From contig JAUIGT010000003.1 of the NCBI GenBank assembly GCA_030432615.1, positions 1 through 34,645 of the forward strand: a stretch of DNA of 34,645 nt. Direction: 5' to 3'. Source of the stretch: Verrucomicrobiia bacterium (GTDB taxonomy: Bacteria > Verrucomicrobiota > Verrucomicrobiia > Verrucomicrobiales > DEV007). The notes under the pieces were generated by a model that ran no database searches, was not told where the DNA came from, and saw only the letters and a program-made list of their open reading frames with translations. The translations under genes were made by a program, and so were the position numbers. Shown here piece by piece: positions 17,341-25,883 of this stretch; within the stretch, counting starts at the first letter, position 1; each line of letters opens with the position of its first letter.

Positions 17341-17372
17341 AGAACCCAGCCCCAGCGGCTGGGTTCTTTTCT
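17341..17372 (+). terminator. Strong rho-independent terminator after the DUF1328 gene
   Basis: A perfect 11-bp stem, AGAACCCAGCC (17341-17351) with GGCTGGGTTCT (17357-17367), encloses the loop CCAGC. It runs into TTTCTTTCC on the plus strand. It ends the DUF1328 transcript 31 bases after its stop and separates it from the next small gene. Confidence 0.9.
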
Positions 17373-17413
17373 TTCCGAAATCCGCTTCTACCTTGCTCTA
17401 CGGCATCCATCCC

Positions 17414-17689
17414 ATGAACTCCACCAACACGACCACCACCGCCTCCTCCGGAAACGCCACCTTCAGCGTGGCCTCGCTCATCGCCATCGTCGCCGCCATC
17501 GGCAGTTTCATGACCGGCGCGATCGGCGGCCTGCTGCTCGCCATAGTCGCCATCATCGCCGGCCTGGTCGGCGTCATCATCGCCCTGTCTCCGTCCAAGC
17601 GGGGCGGGATCGCCAGCACCCTGGCGGTGCTCGCCGGCGGCATCGGTATCGTGGCGGCCGTCATCAAGGCGCTGATGTGGATCTTCTGA
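17414..17689 (+). CDS. Small glycine-rich membrane protein, unrecognised
   Basis: The 91-residue protein has a polar N-terminus of Ser, Thr and Asn (MNSTNTTTTASSGNATFS). A long hydrophobic stretch of small residues covers about residues 18-59 and probably forms two helices. A short SPSKRGG loop and a further hydrophobic helix (about 65-91) complete it. I do not recognise the family. The start is chosen as the first ATG after the terminator; upstream in-frame sequence runs back through the DUF1328 gene and is not credible. No Shine-Dalgarno is seen. Two small membrane proteins in a row may suggest a shared envelope role, but the terminator between them argues for separate transcription. Confidence 0.6.
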   Translation: MNSTNTTTTASSGNATFSVASLIAIVAAIGSFMTGAIGGLLLAIVAIIAGLVGVIIALSPSKRGGIASTLAVLAGGIGIVAAVIKALMWIF

Positions 17690-17760
17690 AGACGCAGGCC
17701 AGAACTGCGGGCGGAGCGGTCGCCGCGTCACGCCATCTTTGACCAGTGGGTTTTCTCCCT

Positions 17761-17795
17761 TGTCATCCCGAGTGAGCCTGCGAACCGAGGGATCT
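17761..17795 (+). repeat. Intergenic repeat of the TGTCATCCCGAG...GAGGGATCT type
   Basis: The stretch starts TGTCATCCCGAG and ends GAGGGATCT, with TCCC and GGGA able to pair. Elements of this general form are familiar from intergenic regions of many GC-rich bacterial genomes. Here it lies in the 231-base convergent gap between the small membrane protein gene and the lipid kinase gene. Loosely similar end pieces occur at 30484-30492 and 30533-30543. Confidence 0.45.
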
Positions 17796-17920
17796 CCCGC
17801 CTTCCAGCAACAGGCGCCCCCTTACCCAACGCGTCACCACACTCCCGCCCCGTCCGCGACGGCGCGAGCGCCAAGCGATTCCTTTCCCTCCAGCCGTCTC
17901 GCCCCCTGATCGCACCTGAT

Positions 17921-18838
17921 TCAAGCTCCGACCGGCTTTCCTTCCTCACCGTCTCCGGATGAAGGAGAGCAGATCTCGATGGCGCCGGGAACGGCCTCGA
18001 AGATGAGCGGGGTCTCGCCGAGCGGTTCCCCGTCACCGATGAAGCTCATGCCGGGCTCGCTGCGGATCTCGATTCGCCTGGCGCGCGCCATCCAGAAATG
18101 CGCGGACTGCTCCTGCCGCCCGACAGCGAACCGGGCAAGCAGGGACGACAGTTCGCCCAGCGATTCGGCGCGGACCACGGCGACATCGAGCCGGTGGTCC
18201 TCGGGGTCGGCTTCGGGAAGCAACTCGACACCACCCGCGTGCCTGCCGTTGGCCACCATCAGGGCCATGGCCGGGCCCTCGTAGGTTTCCGAACCGGCCT
18301 CCACCCGAACGGCATAGGCCTCCGCCCGCGGAATGACCTCGGCGGCGACGCGAAAGTAGGAAAAGCGTCCCCACCATTGCTTGGCCTGGTCGTCGAGTTG
18401 TTCCTGGATCTCGGAACTGATTCCGCCGGTGGCGGCATTGGCGAAGTAGCCGCGCCGACCTCCCTCCACCCGGGCCAGGTCGAACCTCCGGCAGGCGCCG
18501 CCTTCGATCATGGCCACGGCATCGTCCCAGGTGAGCCCCTCGCGTTGCAATTTCACGAAGTCGTTGGCCGTGCCGCAGGGCAGAATGCCCAGCGTCGGAC
18601 GCCGGGCCGGCTCGATTTCCATGAGGCCGTTGATGACCTCGTTGACGGTTCCATCGCCGCCCGCGACGACGAGAACCTCCGTCTCCGGACGGGCCGCCTC
18701 CGCCGCCAGACGTCGCGCGTCGCCTTTCCGCTCGGTCTCGCGAAGGGACCAGCCGCGCGTCTTCGCCAGTTCGCGGGTGGCTTCGGCATGGCGACCGCCA
18801 CCGGCATGGGGATTCATCACGATCAGGGTCGAACGCAT
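17921..18838 (-). CDS. Diacylglycerol/lipid kinase of the YegS/BmrU family
   Basis: The 305-residue protein phosphorylates a lipid such as diacylglycerol with ATP. Key motifs are MNPHAGGGRH (8-17), the nucleotide-binding GGDGTVNEV (60-68) and GTANDF (89-94); FIGDGEPLG near residue 275 contributes to the DAG-kinase active site. Length is normal for the family (about 300). The start at 18838 is chosen because GGAGGAGGGG lies just upstream (18842-18851), the best ribosome site in the window. Upstream in-frame codons give only an Arg/Lys-rich lead. It is divergent from the large alpha/beta hydrolase gene. A role in recycling diacylglycerol from membrane lipid turnover is inferred from the family. 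Confidence 0.92.
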   Translation of the reverse strand: MRSTLIVMNPHAGGGRHAEATRELAKTRGWSLRETERKGDARRLAAEAARPETEVLVVAGGDGTVNEVINGLMEIEPARRPTLGILPCGTANDFVKLQREGLTWDDAVAMIEGGACRRFDLARVEGGRRGYFANAATGGISSEIQEQLDDQAKQWWGRFSYFRVAAEVIPRAEAYAVRVEAGSETYEGPAMALMVANGRHAGGVELLPEADPEDHRLDVAVVRAESLGELSSLLARFAVGRQEQSAHFWMARARRIEIRSEPGMSFIGDGEPLGETPLIFEAVPGAIEICSPSSGDGEEGKPVGA

Positions 18839-18841
18839 CGT

Positions 18842-18851
18842 CCCCTCCTCC
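18842..18851 (-). promoter_or_regulatory. Strong ribosome binding site of the lipid kinase gene
   Basis: On the minus strand GGAGGAGGGG is followed by ACG and the ATG at 18838. It sets the start and shows that the organism can use Shine-Dalgarno initiation, although most genes here lack such a site. Confidence 0.7.
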
Positions 18852-18978
18852 ATCGCGAGATGCGTGCCAGCCTTCCGCTTCCGGGAGCCGTCGGCGGAAA
18901 TGCGTGCCATTTTCGCTTTGCGGCCCGACCTCGAAACGGGCGAGTATCGAACTCGCTTCCCGCCGCTCCGATCCCATC

Positions 18979-21066
18979 ATGTTTCCTCGTTCCCCTCGCC
19001 TCCGACTTCTTCCGGTCGCCCTTTTCTGCCTGTCCTGCGGTGCCGCCTGTTTCTCGCCCCGCGACGCCTCCGCGGAAGTGGTGCGGGTGGAAATTCGCGA
19101 GCGCAAGCCCTTCGCCGAAGGCATCCGCTTCGGCCGGGTCGGCGAATACGAGATCCTGGAAGGACGCCTCTACTTCGCCGCCGATCCCGCCGATCCCGCC
19201 AACGACCGCATCACCGATCTCGATCGCGCCCCGGTCAACGCCGACGGCCGGGTCGAGTTCTGGTCCGATTTCACCCTCCTCAAGCCGGTCGATCCCGCCC
19301 GCGGCAACGGCTGCCTGCTCTACGATGTCCACAATCGCGGCAACAAGCTGGCCCTGTGGACCTTCAACGAAGGGGTCCGGTCGAACACCCCGGAATCCGC
19401 CGAGCACGCCGGCAACGGGTTTCTCATGAAAGAGGGTTATACGCTGCTCTGGACAGGGTGGAATGGCGATGTCCGCGCCGACGGAACCGGACGCCTCCTG
19501 GCGGGCCTGCCGGTGGCCCTCGACGAGGCCGGGGAACCGGTCACGGGCAGAACCCATGTCGAGATCACGGTCGATGAGCCGGCCTTCAGCCGCGAATTCT
19601 ACTGGAGCCCCTGGGGCACGTCGGATGCCTATCCGGCGGCGGCGCTCGATGAACCCGAGGCGACCCTGACCCGCCGTCCGCACCGCGGCGAACCGGGCGA
19701 ACTGGTTCCCCGGGAGGCCTGGTCCTTCGCCCGCTGGGAGGACGGCAAGGCGGTGCCCGATCCCCGCAGTCTCCTCGTGAAGGACGGACTCGAACCCGGA
19801 TGGATCTACGACCTCGTCTACACCGCGAAAGCCCCGCGCGTGTCCGGCCTGGGACTGGCGGGACTCCGGGACGCGGTCTCGTTCTTCCGCTTCGAAAAAG
19901 GCGCCACCCAGGAAGCGCGAAACCCGATCTTCGGCACCCTCGATCGCGCCGTCATCTTCGGCATCTCGCAATCCGGGCGGCTGATCCACCACTTTCTCCA
20001 CGAGGGACTGAATCTCGATTCCGCCGGGCGTCGGGTCTTCGACGGGGCGCTGATCCACGTCGCCGGCGCGGGCAAAGGCCTGTTCAATCACCGCTTCGGA
20101 ATGGCCACGGTCTACGGGACCTATCGTCAGGGCAACCTCGCGCCGGCCGACTCCTTCCCGTTCACCCCGATGGCGGAGACCGATCCGATCACCGGTAGAT
20201 CGGGCGACACCACGGCCCGGCTGCGAGCCGGCAACGGCGTTCCGAAGTTGTTCTTCGTGCAAACCTCCACCGAATACTGGGCACGCGCGGCCTCGCTGCT
20301 GCACACCGACGTGGAGGGAAAGCGCGATCTCGAACTCGATCCCGACATGCGTCTCTACTTCATCGCCGGCACCGAACATCTCGGCGGCAGCGACGATCCG
20401 TCGGCGAAGGGGGTCTGCCGCTATCCGCTCAACCCGGTGAAGCACCGCGGCCCCGTGCTCCGCGCCCTCCTCACGGCGCTGGATCACTGGACCACGGACG
20501 AGGAATTCTCCCCGCCGGAGAGCCGCTATCCGCGCATCGACGACGGAACCCTGGTCGATGCGGCGACCTTTCGGGAACAGTTCCCCGAAATTCCCGGGAT
20601 CGAATTGCCGCCCGGCCCCTATCAACCGCGCCGGCTCGACCTCGGCCCGCGCTGGGACAGCGAAGGCATCGCCGACCAGGTGCCGCCTCAGGTGGGAGAA
20701 CTCTACCGAACCCTGGTTCCCGCCGTGAACGAAGACGGCAATGAGATCGCCGGCATTCGCCTGCCGTCGATCGCCGTGCCGCTCGGCACCTACACCGGGT
20801 GGAACATTCGCGACGACGAGTTCGGAGCCGGCGGTTTGCCGGCGGGCCTGAACGGGGCCTCGTTCCCGTTTCCCGATTCTCCCGGAAAAAGCGGCGATCC
20901 CCGGAAATCGATCGCGGAACGCTACGCCACGCGGAACGATTTTCTCGGACGCGTCGCGCGAAATCTCCTTTCCTTGCGGGAAGGCGGCTACCTGCTCGAC
21001 GAGGACGTGACCCGCCTGCTCGAAGGCGCCCGACAACGCGCGAGGGACGCGGCGATTCCGGAGTGA
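18979..21066 (+). CDS. Large exported alpha/beta hydrolase (Abhydrolase_10-like)
   Basis: The 695-residue protein begins with a signal-like segment (LRLLPVALFCLSCGAACF) whose cysteines might allow lipid attachment, though the lipobox is not classical. The body matches the family of alpha/beta hydrolase domain-containing proteins of 500-700 residues. RIEYEILEG-like text appears early as VGEYEILEGRLYF. CLLYDVHNRGNK follows, and VIFGISQSGRLIHHF carries the nucleophile elbow (Ser330, alternatively Ser332, in GISQSG). FIAGTEHLGG may supply the His. The substrate is unknown; a secreted or periplasmic esterase is inferred. The start is the first ATG ahead of the signal; a GTG at 18904 would add an unrelated lead. 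It is convergent with the next gene, with only ten bases between stops. Confidence 0.75.
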   Translation: MFPRSPRLRLLPVALFCLSCGAACFSPRDASAEVVRVEIRERKPFAEGIRFGRVGEYEILEGRLYFAADPADPANDRITDLDRAPVNADGRVEFWSDFTLLKPVDPARGNGCLLYDVHNRGNKLALWTFNEGVRSNTPESAEHAGNGFLMKEGYTLLWTGWNGDVRADGTGRLLAGLPVALDEAGEPVTGRTHVEITVDEPAFSREFYWSPWGTSDAYPAAALDEPEATLTRRPHRGEPGELVPREAWSFARWEDGKAVPDPRSLLVKDGLEPGWIYDLVYTAKAPRVSGLGLAGLRDAVSFFRFEKGATQEARNPIFGTLDRAVIFGISQSGRLIHHFLHEGLNLDSAGRRVFDGALIHVAGAGKGLFNHRFGMATVYGTYRQGNLAPADSFPFTPMAETDPITGRSGDTTARLRAGNGVPKLFFVQTSTEYWARAASLLHTDVEGKRDLELDPDMRLYFIAGTEHLGGSDDPSAKGVCRYPLNPVKHRGPVLRALLTALDHWTTDEEFSPPESRYPRIDDGTLVDAATFREQFPEIPGIELPPGPYQPRRLDLGPRWDSEGIADQVPPQVGELYRTLVPAVNEDGNEIAGIRLPSIAVPLGTYTGWNIRDDEFGAGGLPAGLNGASFPFPDSPGKSGDPRKSIAERYATRNDFLGRVARNLLSLREGGYLLDEDVTRLLEGARQRARDAAIPE

Positions 21067-21076
21067 CGGAAATGCC

Positions 21077-21490
21077 TCAGGAAGCGATCGCGTAGCCGGC
21101 GAAGATCAACGCGCCCAGCCCGATGAGGGCGATCCAGAAGAAGGCGGAGAAACCGATCTCGACCGCGTGGCGGGTTTTCGTTTCCGCGGGCGATTCGATC
21201 TGCTGGCGTTTCTTTTCCTCCAGTCGATCGCGGCGCCGCGCCACCGGAATCACCGCCAGCAGGACAATCGACAGCACGACAGTTACCACCAGCGGACCGG
21301 CCCAGTAGACTTCCTGGACGGTGGCCGCGCCGGGCGTCAACCAGACCAGCGCCGCCCAGGCGGCGAAGAGAAAGAGCGGAAAGTAGAACCAGAATCCGCC
21401 CATCGGTCCGGGACCGCGCCGCTGCATGGTGATGAGGACGAGGGCTCCGACCACGGCGAGAACGAGAAGGATGATGACTTCGGAATACAT
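21077..21490 (-). CDS. Four-helix membrane protein, unrecognised
   Basis: The 137-residue protein has four predicted membrane segments, at about residues 4-21, 31-49, 62-83 and 113-135. A Gly/Pro-rich loop (RRGPGPMGG) follows the first. A basic and polar loop (RRRDRLEEKKRQQ) lies between the third and fourth. I do not know the family. The start MYSEVIILLVL is chosen as the beginning of the first helix; the longer open frame adds a basic lead without membrane character. A 10-bp hairpin lies 23 bases upstream in its leader (separate entry). No ribosome site is visible. Confidence 0.65.
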   Translation of the reverse strand: MYSEVIILLVLAVVGALVLITMQRRGPGPMGGFWFYFPLFLFAAWAALVWLTPGAATVQEVYWAGPLVVTVVLSIVLLAVIPVARRRDRLEEKKRQQIESPAETKTRHAVEIGFSAFFWIALIGLGALIFAGYAIAS

Positions 21491-21512
21491 GATGGGGTCA
21501 GGTTGCGTTGAA

Positions 21513-21537
21513 GGAAAAGGAGTTCCCCTCCTTTTCC
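21513..21537 (-). other. Perfect 10-bp hairpin in the leader of the membrane protein gene
   Basis: GGAAAAGGAG (21513-21522) and CTCCTTTTCC (21528-21537) pair perfectly around TTCCC. On the minus strand the first arm and loop contain AAGGAGGGG, which looks like a ribosome site held inside the stem. It is not followed by a T-run, so it is not a normal terminator. It lies 23 bases before the start codon at 21490. Confidence 0.6.
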
Positions 21538-21734
21538 ACGCAAGCGGCATACCGGATTGCAGAAGCCCCGAAGCGGGCCCAATCCAGGGCAGTTCCCGCC
21601 CCTGCGGCGGAACGTGAGTTTGCAGGATGCGAGACGAATCCGCCGCCTCGCCTCGCGATCTGCAAGGAGCGCAGGCTTTCCGCGACCTTGCCTTTCGATC
21701 CGTGTTCTCGGCCGATCGAGCCCTCGTGATGCGA

Positions 21735-22745
21735 TCAGGAAAAGTCGGCCTGCAGCACCAGTCGATGGGCCGGTTTCTCCTCCTCGAGACGTTGGAAGGC
21801 GCGATTGGCTTCGGACATCGGCATGATCTCGGTCTTCGGCGCGAGCCCGTGACGCGCGCTGAATTCCAGCATCCGGTTTACCGCCGCCGGACTGCCCAGC
21901 GGAGAGCCGCCGATGCTGCGCTGCTTCTCGAGGAGGGTGAAGACCGGGCTTTCCACCTTCGGCGCGGCTCCGACGAGGTGAAGCCGGCCCTTCGGCTTGA
22001 GGGCGCCGAGGAAGGCTTCCCAGTCCAGCTCGACATTTACCGTCACGAGGATGAAATCGAGGCTGGCTCCCAGCTTCCGGATGGCGTCGGAATCACGCGA
22101 GCTGACGTAGTGATGGGCCCCGTAGCCGCGGGCGGCCTCCTCCTTTTCCGGGCTCGAGGAAAAGGCCGTCACCTCGCAGCCCCAGCGATTGAGGAACTGC
22201 AGCGCCATGTGACCGAGTCCTCCGATGCCGACCACGCCGACGCGATCGGTGGGCAGGACTCCGCATTCGAGGATGGGGTTGAAGACGGTGATGCCGCCGC
22301 AGAAGAGCGGACCCGCCGCGGAGAAATCGAGCGCGTCGGGAAGCGGCGCCACCCAGAGGGCCTGGGCGCGCACTTTTTCGGCGAACCCGCCGTGACGGCC
22401 CACGATCGTCTGCCCGGCACTGGCGCAGAGGTTCTGATCTCCGGAGAGACACGGCTCGCAGGTGCCGCAGGAACGGGAGTACCAACCGAGCCCGACCTTC
22501 TGGCCGACTTCCAGGTGGACGACGCTTTCCCCCTTCGCCGCCACGGTGCCGACCACCTCGTGCCCGGGAACGAAGGGATACCGGGACTGCATCCAGTCGT
22601 TGCCCCACATGCTGAGATCGCTGTGGCAGAGGCCGCAGTAGGCGACATCGATCTCCACCTCGTCGGGAGCGAGTTCACCGGGGTCGTATTCGATGAGGCT
22701 GAGGGGTTCGCGGGCGGCGGAAGCGGCGTAGGCTCGGATGTTCAT
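21735..22745 (-). CDS. Zinc-dependent alcohol dehydrogenase (YahK/CAD-like)
   Basis: The 336-residue cytoplasmic enzyme reduces aldehydes or oxidises alcohols with NAD(P). Catalytic zinc ligands are Cys37 (CGLCHSD), His62 (GHEVVG) and Cys149. The structural zinc site is the four-cysteine lobe Cys93, Cys96, Cys99 and Cys107. The nucleotide-binding loop is GIGGLG (173-178), and SSSPEK at the end of the second strand favours NADP over NAD. Length is typical of the cinnamyl-alcohol-dehydrogenase group. The substrate cannot be read from sequence. The 5' end is divergent from the GHL10 glycosidase gene. No ribosome site is visible. Confidence 0.93.
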   Translation of the reverse strand: MNIRAYAASAAREPLSLIEYDPGELAPDEVEIDVAYCGLCHSDLSMWGNDWMQSRYPFVPGHEVVGTVAAKGESVVHLEVGQKVGLGWYSRSCGTCEPCLSGDQNLCASAGQTIVGRHGGFAEKVRAQALWVAPLPDALDFSAAGPLFCGGITVFNPILECGVLPTDRVGVVGIGGLGHMALQFLNRWGCEVTAFSSSPEKEEAARGYGAHHYVSSRDSDAIRKLGASLDFILVTVNVELDWEAFLGALKPKGRLHLVGAAPKVESPVFTLLEKQRSIGGSPLGSPAAVNRMLEFSARHGLAPKTEIMPMSEANRAFQRLEEEKPAHRLVLQADFS

Positions 22746-22815
22746 GGTGAGGATTACGACGGGGGAACGGGTGACAGATTACGGAAACTCGAGGAGGCAG
22801 TTTTCGTGCCGCCAG

Positions 22816-22832
22816 GGAGTTGATTCCACGGG
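22816..22832 (+). repeat. Second copy of the GGAATTGATTCC-type element
   Basis: GGAGTTGATTCCACGGG differs at two of 17 bases from the stretch at 9067-9083, and the similarity continues weakly into GGCGC. Like that copy it lies upstream of a plus-strand gene for a secreted protein and between divergent genes, here about 100 bases before the start at 22930. Confidence 0.4.
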
Positions 22833-22929
22833 CGGCGCTCGACCTCGTCCCACATCCTTCGTAGCGTCCATCGAGCGCGCCATTGATTTCACTCTCGGAT
22901 CAGCGAGGCTCGAAGGAAGCCCTGTTTCC

Positions 22930-24453
22930 ATGAAATTCCCCGCCCGCCTGCTTTCTTTCCTCTCCGTTTTCCTGTTCGTCCTCGCCGGTCCGGGCGCCTC
23001 GGCCGCCGACTACCGTCCGGCCCGGGTGCAGCCGCCGGAACCCGCCCGCGAATTCCGCGGCGCCTGGGTGGCGACCGTGCACAACATCGACTGGCCCTCC
23101 CGCCCCGGACTTTCCCCTTCGCAACAGCGCGCCGAGCTGGTCTCGCTCCTCGACCTCGCCGCCAGGACCGGCCTCAACGCCGTCATTCTCCAAGTCCGGC
23201 CCGAGGGCGACGCCCTCTACGCCTCGAAAATCGAACCGTGGTCCTACTGGCTGACCGGACAGATGGGAAAGGCGCCGTCGGACGGCTACGATCCTCTCGC
23301 CTTCGCGGTCGCCGAGGCGCACCGGCGCGGCATTGAATTGCACGCCTGGTTCAATCCCTTCCGCGCCCGCGCGACGAAATCGGTCTCGGCTTCCTCCGAC
23401 CACCTCAGCAAGACTCACCCCGAATGGCTGATGCCGGCCGGCTCCCAGACCTGGGCCGATCCCGGGAACCGCGCCGTTCAGGATCGGGCCATCGAGGTGA
23501 TGGTCGATGTCACCCGGCGCTACGACGTCGATGCCATTCACATCGACGACTATTTCTATCCCTACCCGAAGAAGAGCGGCGGCAGGATGATCCAGCAGTT
23601 CGACGACTCCCGGACCTACGCCGCCTACCGTTCCGGCGGTGGCGATCTTTCCATCGAGGACTGGCGGCGGGCCGAGATGAACGGTTTCATCCAGCGGCTC
23701 TACACCGCCATCAAGCAGACGAAACCGTGGGTGAAGTTCGGCGTCAGCCCGTTCGGTATCTGGCGCCCCGGTCACCCGCGCGGCATCGAGGCCGATCTCG
23801 ACTCCTACGCCCACATCTCCGCCGACTCCCGCACCTGGCTGCGCGAGGGTTGGGTCGATTACCTCTCGCCCCAGCTCTACTGGCGGATCGACGACAAGCC
23901 ACACAGCTTTTCCGCCCTGGCGAAATGGTGGAACGACGAGAACAAGCAGGGGCGGCACGTCTGGCCGGGCACCGCCTCCAGTCGCGTCATGAGCGACACC
24001 GATCCGGGCCGGCCCGCGAGCGAGATCGCCCGCCAGATCGGCGTCACCCGGGAAACGGTCTCGAATCGGCTCGGCGCCGGGCACCTCCACTGGAGCTTCG
24101 CCGCCATCAAGGCCGATCGCGGTGGCCTGCGAGGCCAGTTGGCGCCGCTCTACCGGACCGTGGCCATTCCCCCGGCCTCGCCCTGGCTGTCGCCACCCAA
24201 CGACCCGCCCGCGCCGAAGCCCTCCATCCAGGTCCGCGAGGGCCGCGCCGTCGTCGTATTCGGTCAACCGCAGGCCAATGCCCGCTGGCGACTCGTCCAG
24301 GCCCGCCCCCAGCCGGGCGGGGAGTGGTTCACCCTGCGCCTTGCCTGGGGCGGCGCGCCGGAGCTGACGCTGCCCGATGTTCCCGCGGAGATCGCGGTGC
24401 GCAATGTCGGGTTCGCCGGGCGCCTCTCGGATGCGGCCGGGTTTTCCCGGTGA
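22930..24453 (+). CDS. Secreted GHL10 (DUF187) family glycosidase
   Basis: The 507-residue protein has a signal peptide (MKFPARLLSFLSVFLFVLAG, cleaved near ASAADY). The catalytic domain spans about residues 40-380 and starts with REFRGAWVATVHNIDWPS, the hallmark of GHL10. Further motifs are NAVILQVRPEGDALY, LHAWFNPFRA, DVDAIHIDDYFYPYP (acidic residues of the active site), FGVSPFGIW and DYLSPQLYWR. The C-terminal 100 residues form a small beta domain. The E. coli relative DigH cuts denuded peptidoglycan glycan strands, so cell-wall or other glycan hydrolysis is likely; the exact substrate is inferred. The start is chosen at the signal peptide, since the in-frame ATG at 22738 would overlap the divergent dehydrogenase start. 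Confidence 0.9.
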   Translation: MKFPARLLSFLSVFLFVLAGPGASAADYRPARVQPPEPAREFRGAWVATVHNIDWPSRPGLSPSQQRAELVSLLDLAARTGLNAVILQVRPEGDALYASKIEPWSYWLTGQMGKAPSDGYDPLAFAVAEAHRRGIELHAWFNPFRARATKSVSASSDHLSKTHPEWLMPAGSQTWADPGNRAVQDRAIEVMVDVTRRYDVDAIHIDDYFYPYPKKSGGRMIQQFDDSRTYAAYRSGGGDLSIEDWRRAEMNGFIQRLYTAIKQTKPWVKFGVSPFGIWRPGHPRGIEADLDSYAHISADSRTWLREGWVDYLSPQLYWRIDDKPHSFSALAKWWNDENKQGRHVWPGTASSRVMSDTDPGRPASEIARQIGVTRETVSNRLGAGHLHWSFAAIKADRGGLRGQLAPLYRTVAIPPASPWLSPPNDPPAPKPSIQVREGRAVVVFGQPQANARWRLVQARPQPGGEWFTLRLAWGGAPELTLPDVPAEIAVRNVGFAGRLSDAAGFSR

Positions 24454-24574
24454 ACCGTTTCCTTTCCCGCGTTTGCGGACTGACAGGCGCGGCTTTGTCG
24501 TTCAGAATCCCGAGCCTTTCTCACCTCTTCTCTCCTGACGCGGCAATGGCGTCCGCACTCCCCGTGATTTCCCG

Positions 24575-25816
24575 ATGAAAACTTCCCTTTCCCTGCTGTT
24601 CGCCCTCATCCTGATCAGCTCCCCGCTCGCCAGCCAGGCCGGAGACTGGCCCTGGTGGCGCGGACCGGAACGCAACGGCCACGCCGACCCGAACCAGGAG
24701 CCGCCGGTGGAATTCGGTCCGGAGAAGAACGTGAAGTGGTCGGTCGACCTGCCCGGACGAGCCCACGGATCCGCCGCCATCGTCGGGGACCGTGTCTTCC
24801 TCGCCACCGCCGACGAAGCCGAGCAGGTCCAGGCCGTTCACGCCTTCGATCGCGAGACCGGCAAGGAACTCTGGAAGACCGACGTGCATCGCGGCGGGTT
24901 CACCCAGAAATCGAACAAGAAAGCCTCGTGGGCCTCGGGCACGCCGGCCTGCGACGGGGAGCGCGTCTTCATCAATTTCATCAACGAGGACGCCGTCTAC
25001 ACCACGGCGCTCGCGGTCGGGGACGGCAGGCAACTCTGGCAGACGAAGATCACCGGTTACACCATCCACCAGGGCTACGGTTCTTCACCCGCGATCTGGG
25101 AACACCTCGTCATCGTCTCCGCCGACAACAAGTCCGGCGGCGCCCTCGCCGGCCTCGATCGGGAGACCGGCGAGATCGCCTGGAAGGTGCAGCGGGCCCA
25201 GCTGCCCAACTATCCGTCTCCCGTCATCCTGGAAGCGGCCGGCAAAGCCCAGCTCTTCATGACCGGGACCGAGAAGGTCTCCAGCTTCGATCCCCTCACC
25301 GGCGAGACCAACTGGGAGATCGACGGTGCCACCACCGAGTGCGTCTCCACCACCGTCACCGACGGCAAGCACATCTATTCCAGCGGCGGCTACCCGAAGA
25401 ATCACGTCGCCGCCATCGCCGCCGACGGCTCCGGCAAGGTGGTGTGGGAAACCACCGACCGCGTCTACGTGCCCTCGATGCTCGTCAAGGACGGCCACCT
25501 CTACGCCGCCATGGACAGCGGCGTCGCCATCTGCTGGGACTCGGCCACCGGCGAAGAGAAGTGGAAAGCCCGCCTCGGCGGCAACTTCACCGCCTCATCC
25601 GTCCTCGTCGGCGACCTCATCTACGCTCCCAACGAATCCGGCACCCTCTACGTCTTCAAAGCCAGCCCCGAAGGCCTCGAGGTCGTGGCCGAGAACCAAC
25701 TGGGCGGAGAGATCTACGCCACCCCCTCCATCTGCGGCGGCGAAATCTTCCTCCGCGTCGCCGACTACCAGGGCGAAACCCGCAGCGAACGCCTCGTCTG
25801 CTACGCCAAGGAGTAG
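24575..25816 (+). CDS. Secreted PQQ-like beta-propeller protein
   Basis: The 413-residue protein has a signal peptide (MKTSLSLLFALILISSPLASQA) followed by the typical opening WPWWRGPERNGHA. Six or more blade repeats can be read, each ending in a tryptophan motif: DRETGKELWKTD, GDGRQLWQTK, DRETGEIAWKV, DPLTGETNWEID, DGSGKVVWETTD and DSATGEEKWKARLGG. This is the WD/PQQ-quinoprotein-like propeller found in outer-membrane BamB and in many planctomycete and verrucomicrobial exported proteins. No catalytic PQQ ligands can be assigned, so a binding or scaffold role is as likely as dehydrogenase activity. It runs in the same direction as the flanking genes, 121 bases after the GHL10 gene. Confidence 0.88.
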   Translation: MKTSLSLLFALILISSPLASQAGDWPWWRGPERNGHADPNQEPPVEFGPEKNVKWSVDLPGRAHGSAAIVGDRVFLATADEAEQVQAVHAFDRETGKELWKTDVHRGGFTQKSNKKASWASGTPACDGERVFINFINEDAVYTTALAVGDGRQLWQTKITGYTIHQGYGSSPAIWEHLVIVSADNKSGGALAGLDRETGEIAWKVQRAQLPNYPSPVILEAAGKAQLFMTGTEKVSSFDPLTGETNWEIDGATTECVSTTVTDGKHIYSSGGYPKNHVAAIAADGSGKVVWETTDRVYVPSMLVKDGHLYAAMDSGVAICWDSATGEEKWKARLGGNFTASSVLVGDLIYAPNESGTLYVFKASPEGLEVVAENQLGGEIYATPSICGGEIFLRVADYQGETRSERLVCYAKE

Positions 25817-25823
25817 ACCATCC

Positions 25824-25861
25824 GGAGCACGACCATCTGGAGCGCGACCATCCCTGGTCGC
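25824..25861 (+). repeat. Intergenic hairpin repeats: truncated and full type A
   Basis: A left-arm fragment, GGAGCACGACCATC (25824-25837), is followed one base later by a full type A unit (25839-25861). The stem of the full unit is GCGACCA with TGGTCGC and the loop is TCCC. The full unit is identical over 23 bases to that at 15020-15042. They begin eight bases after the stop of the PQQ-propeller gene. Confidence 0.75.
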
Positions 25862-25883
25862 CCCGGCAGTAGTGTCACCACCC

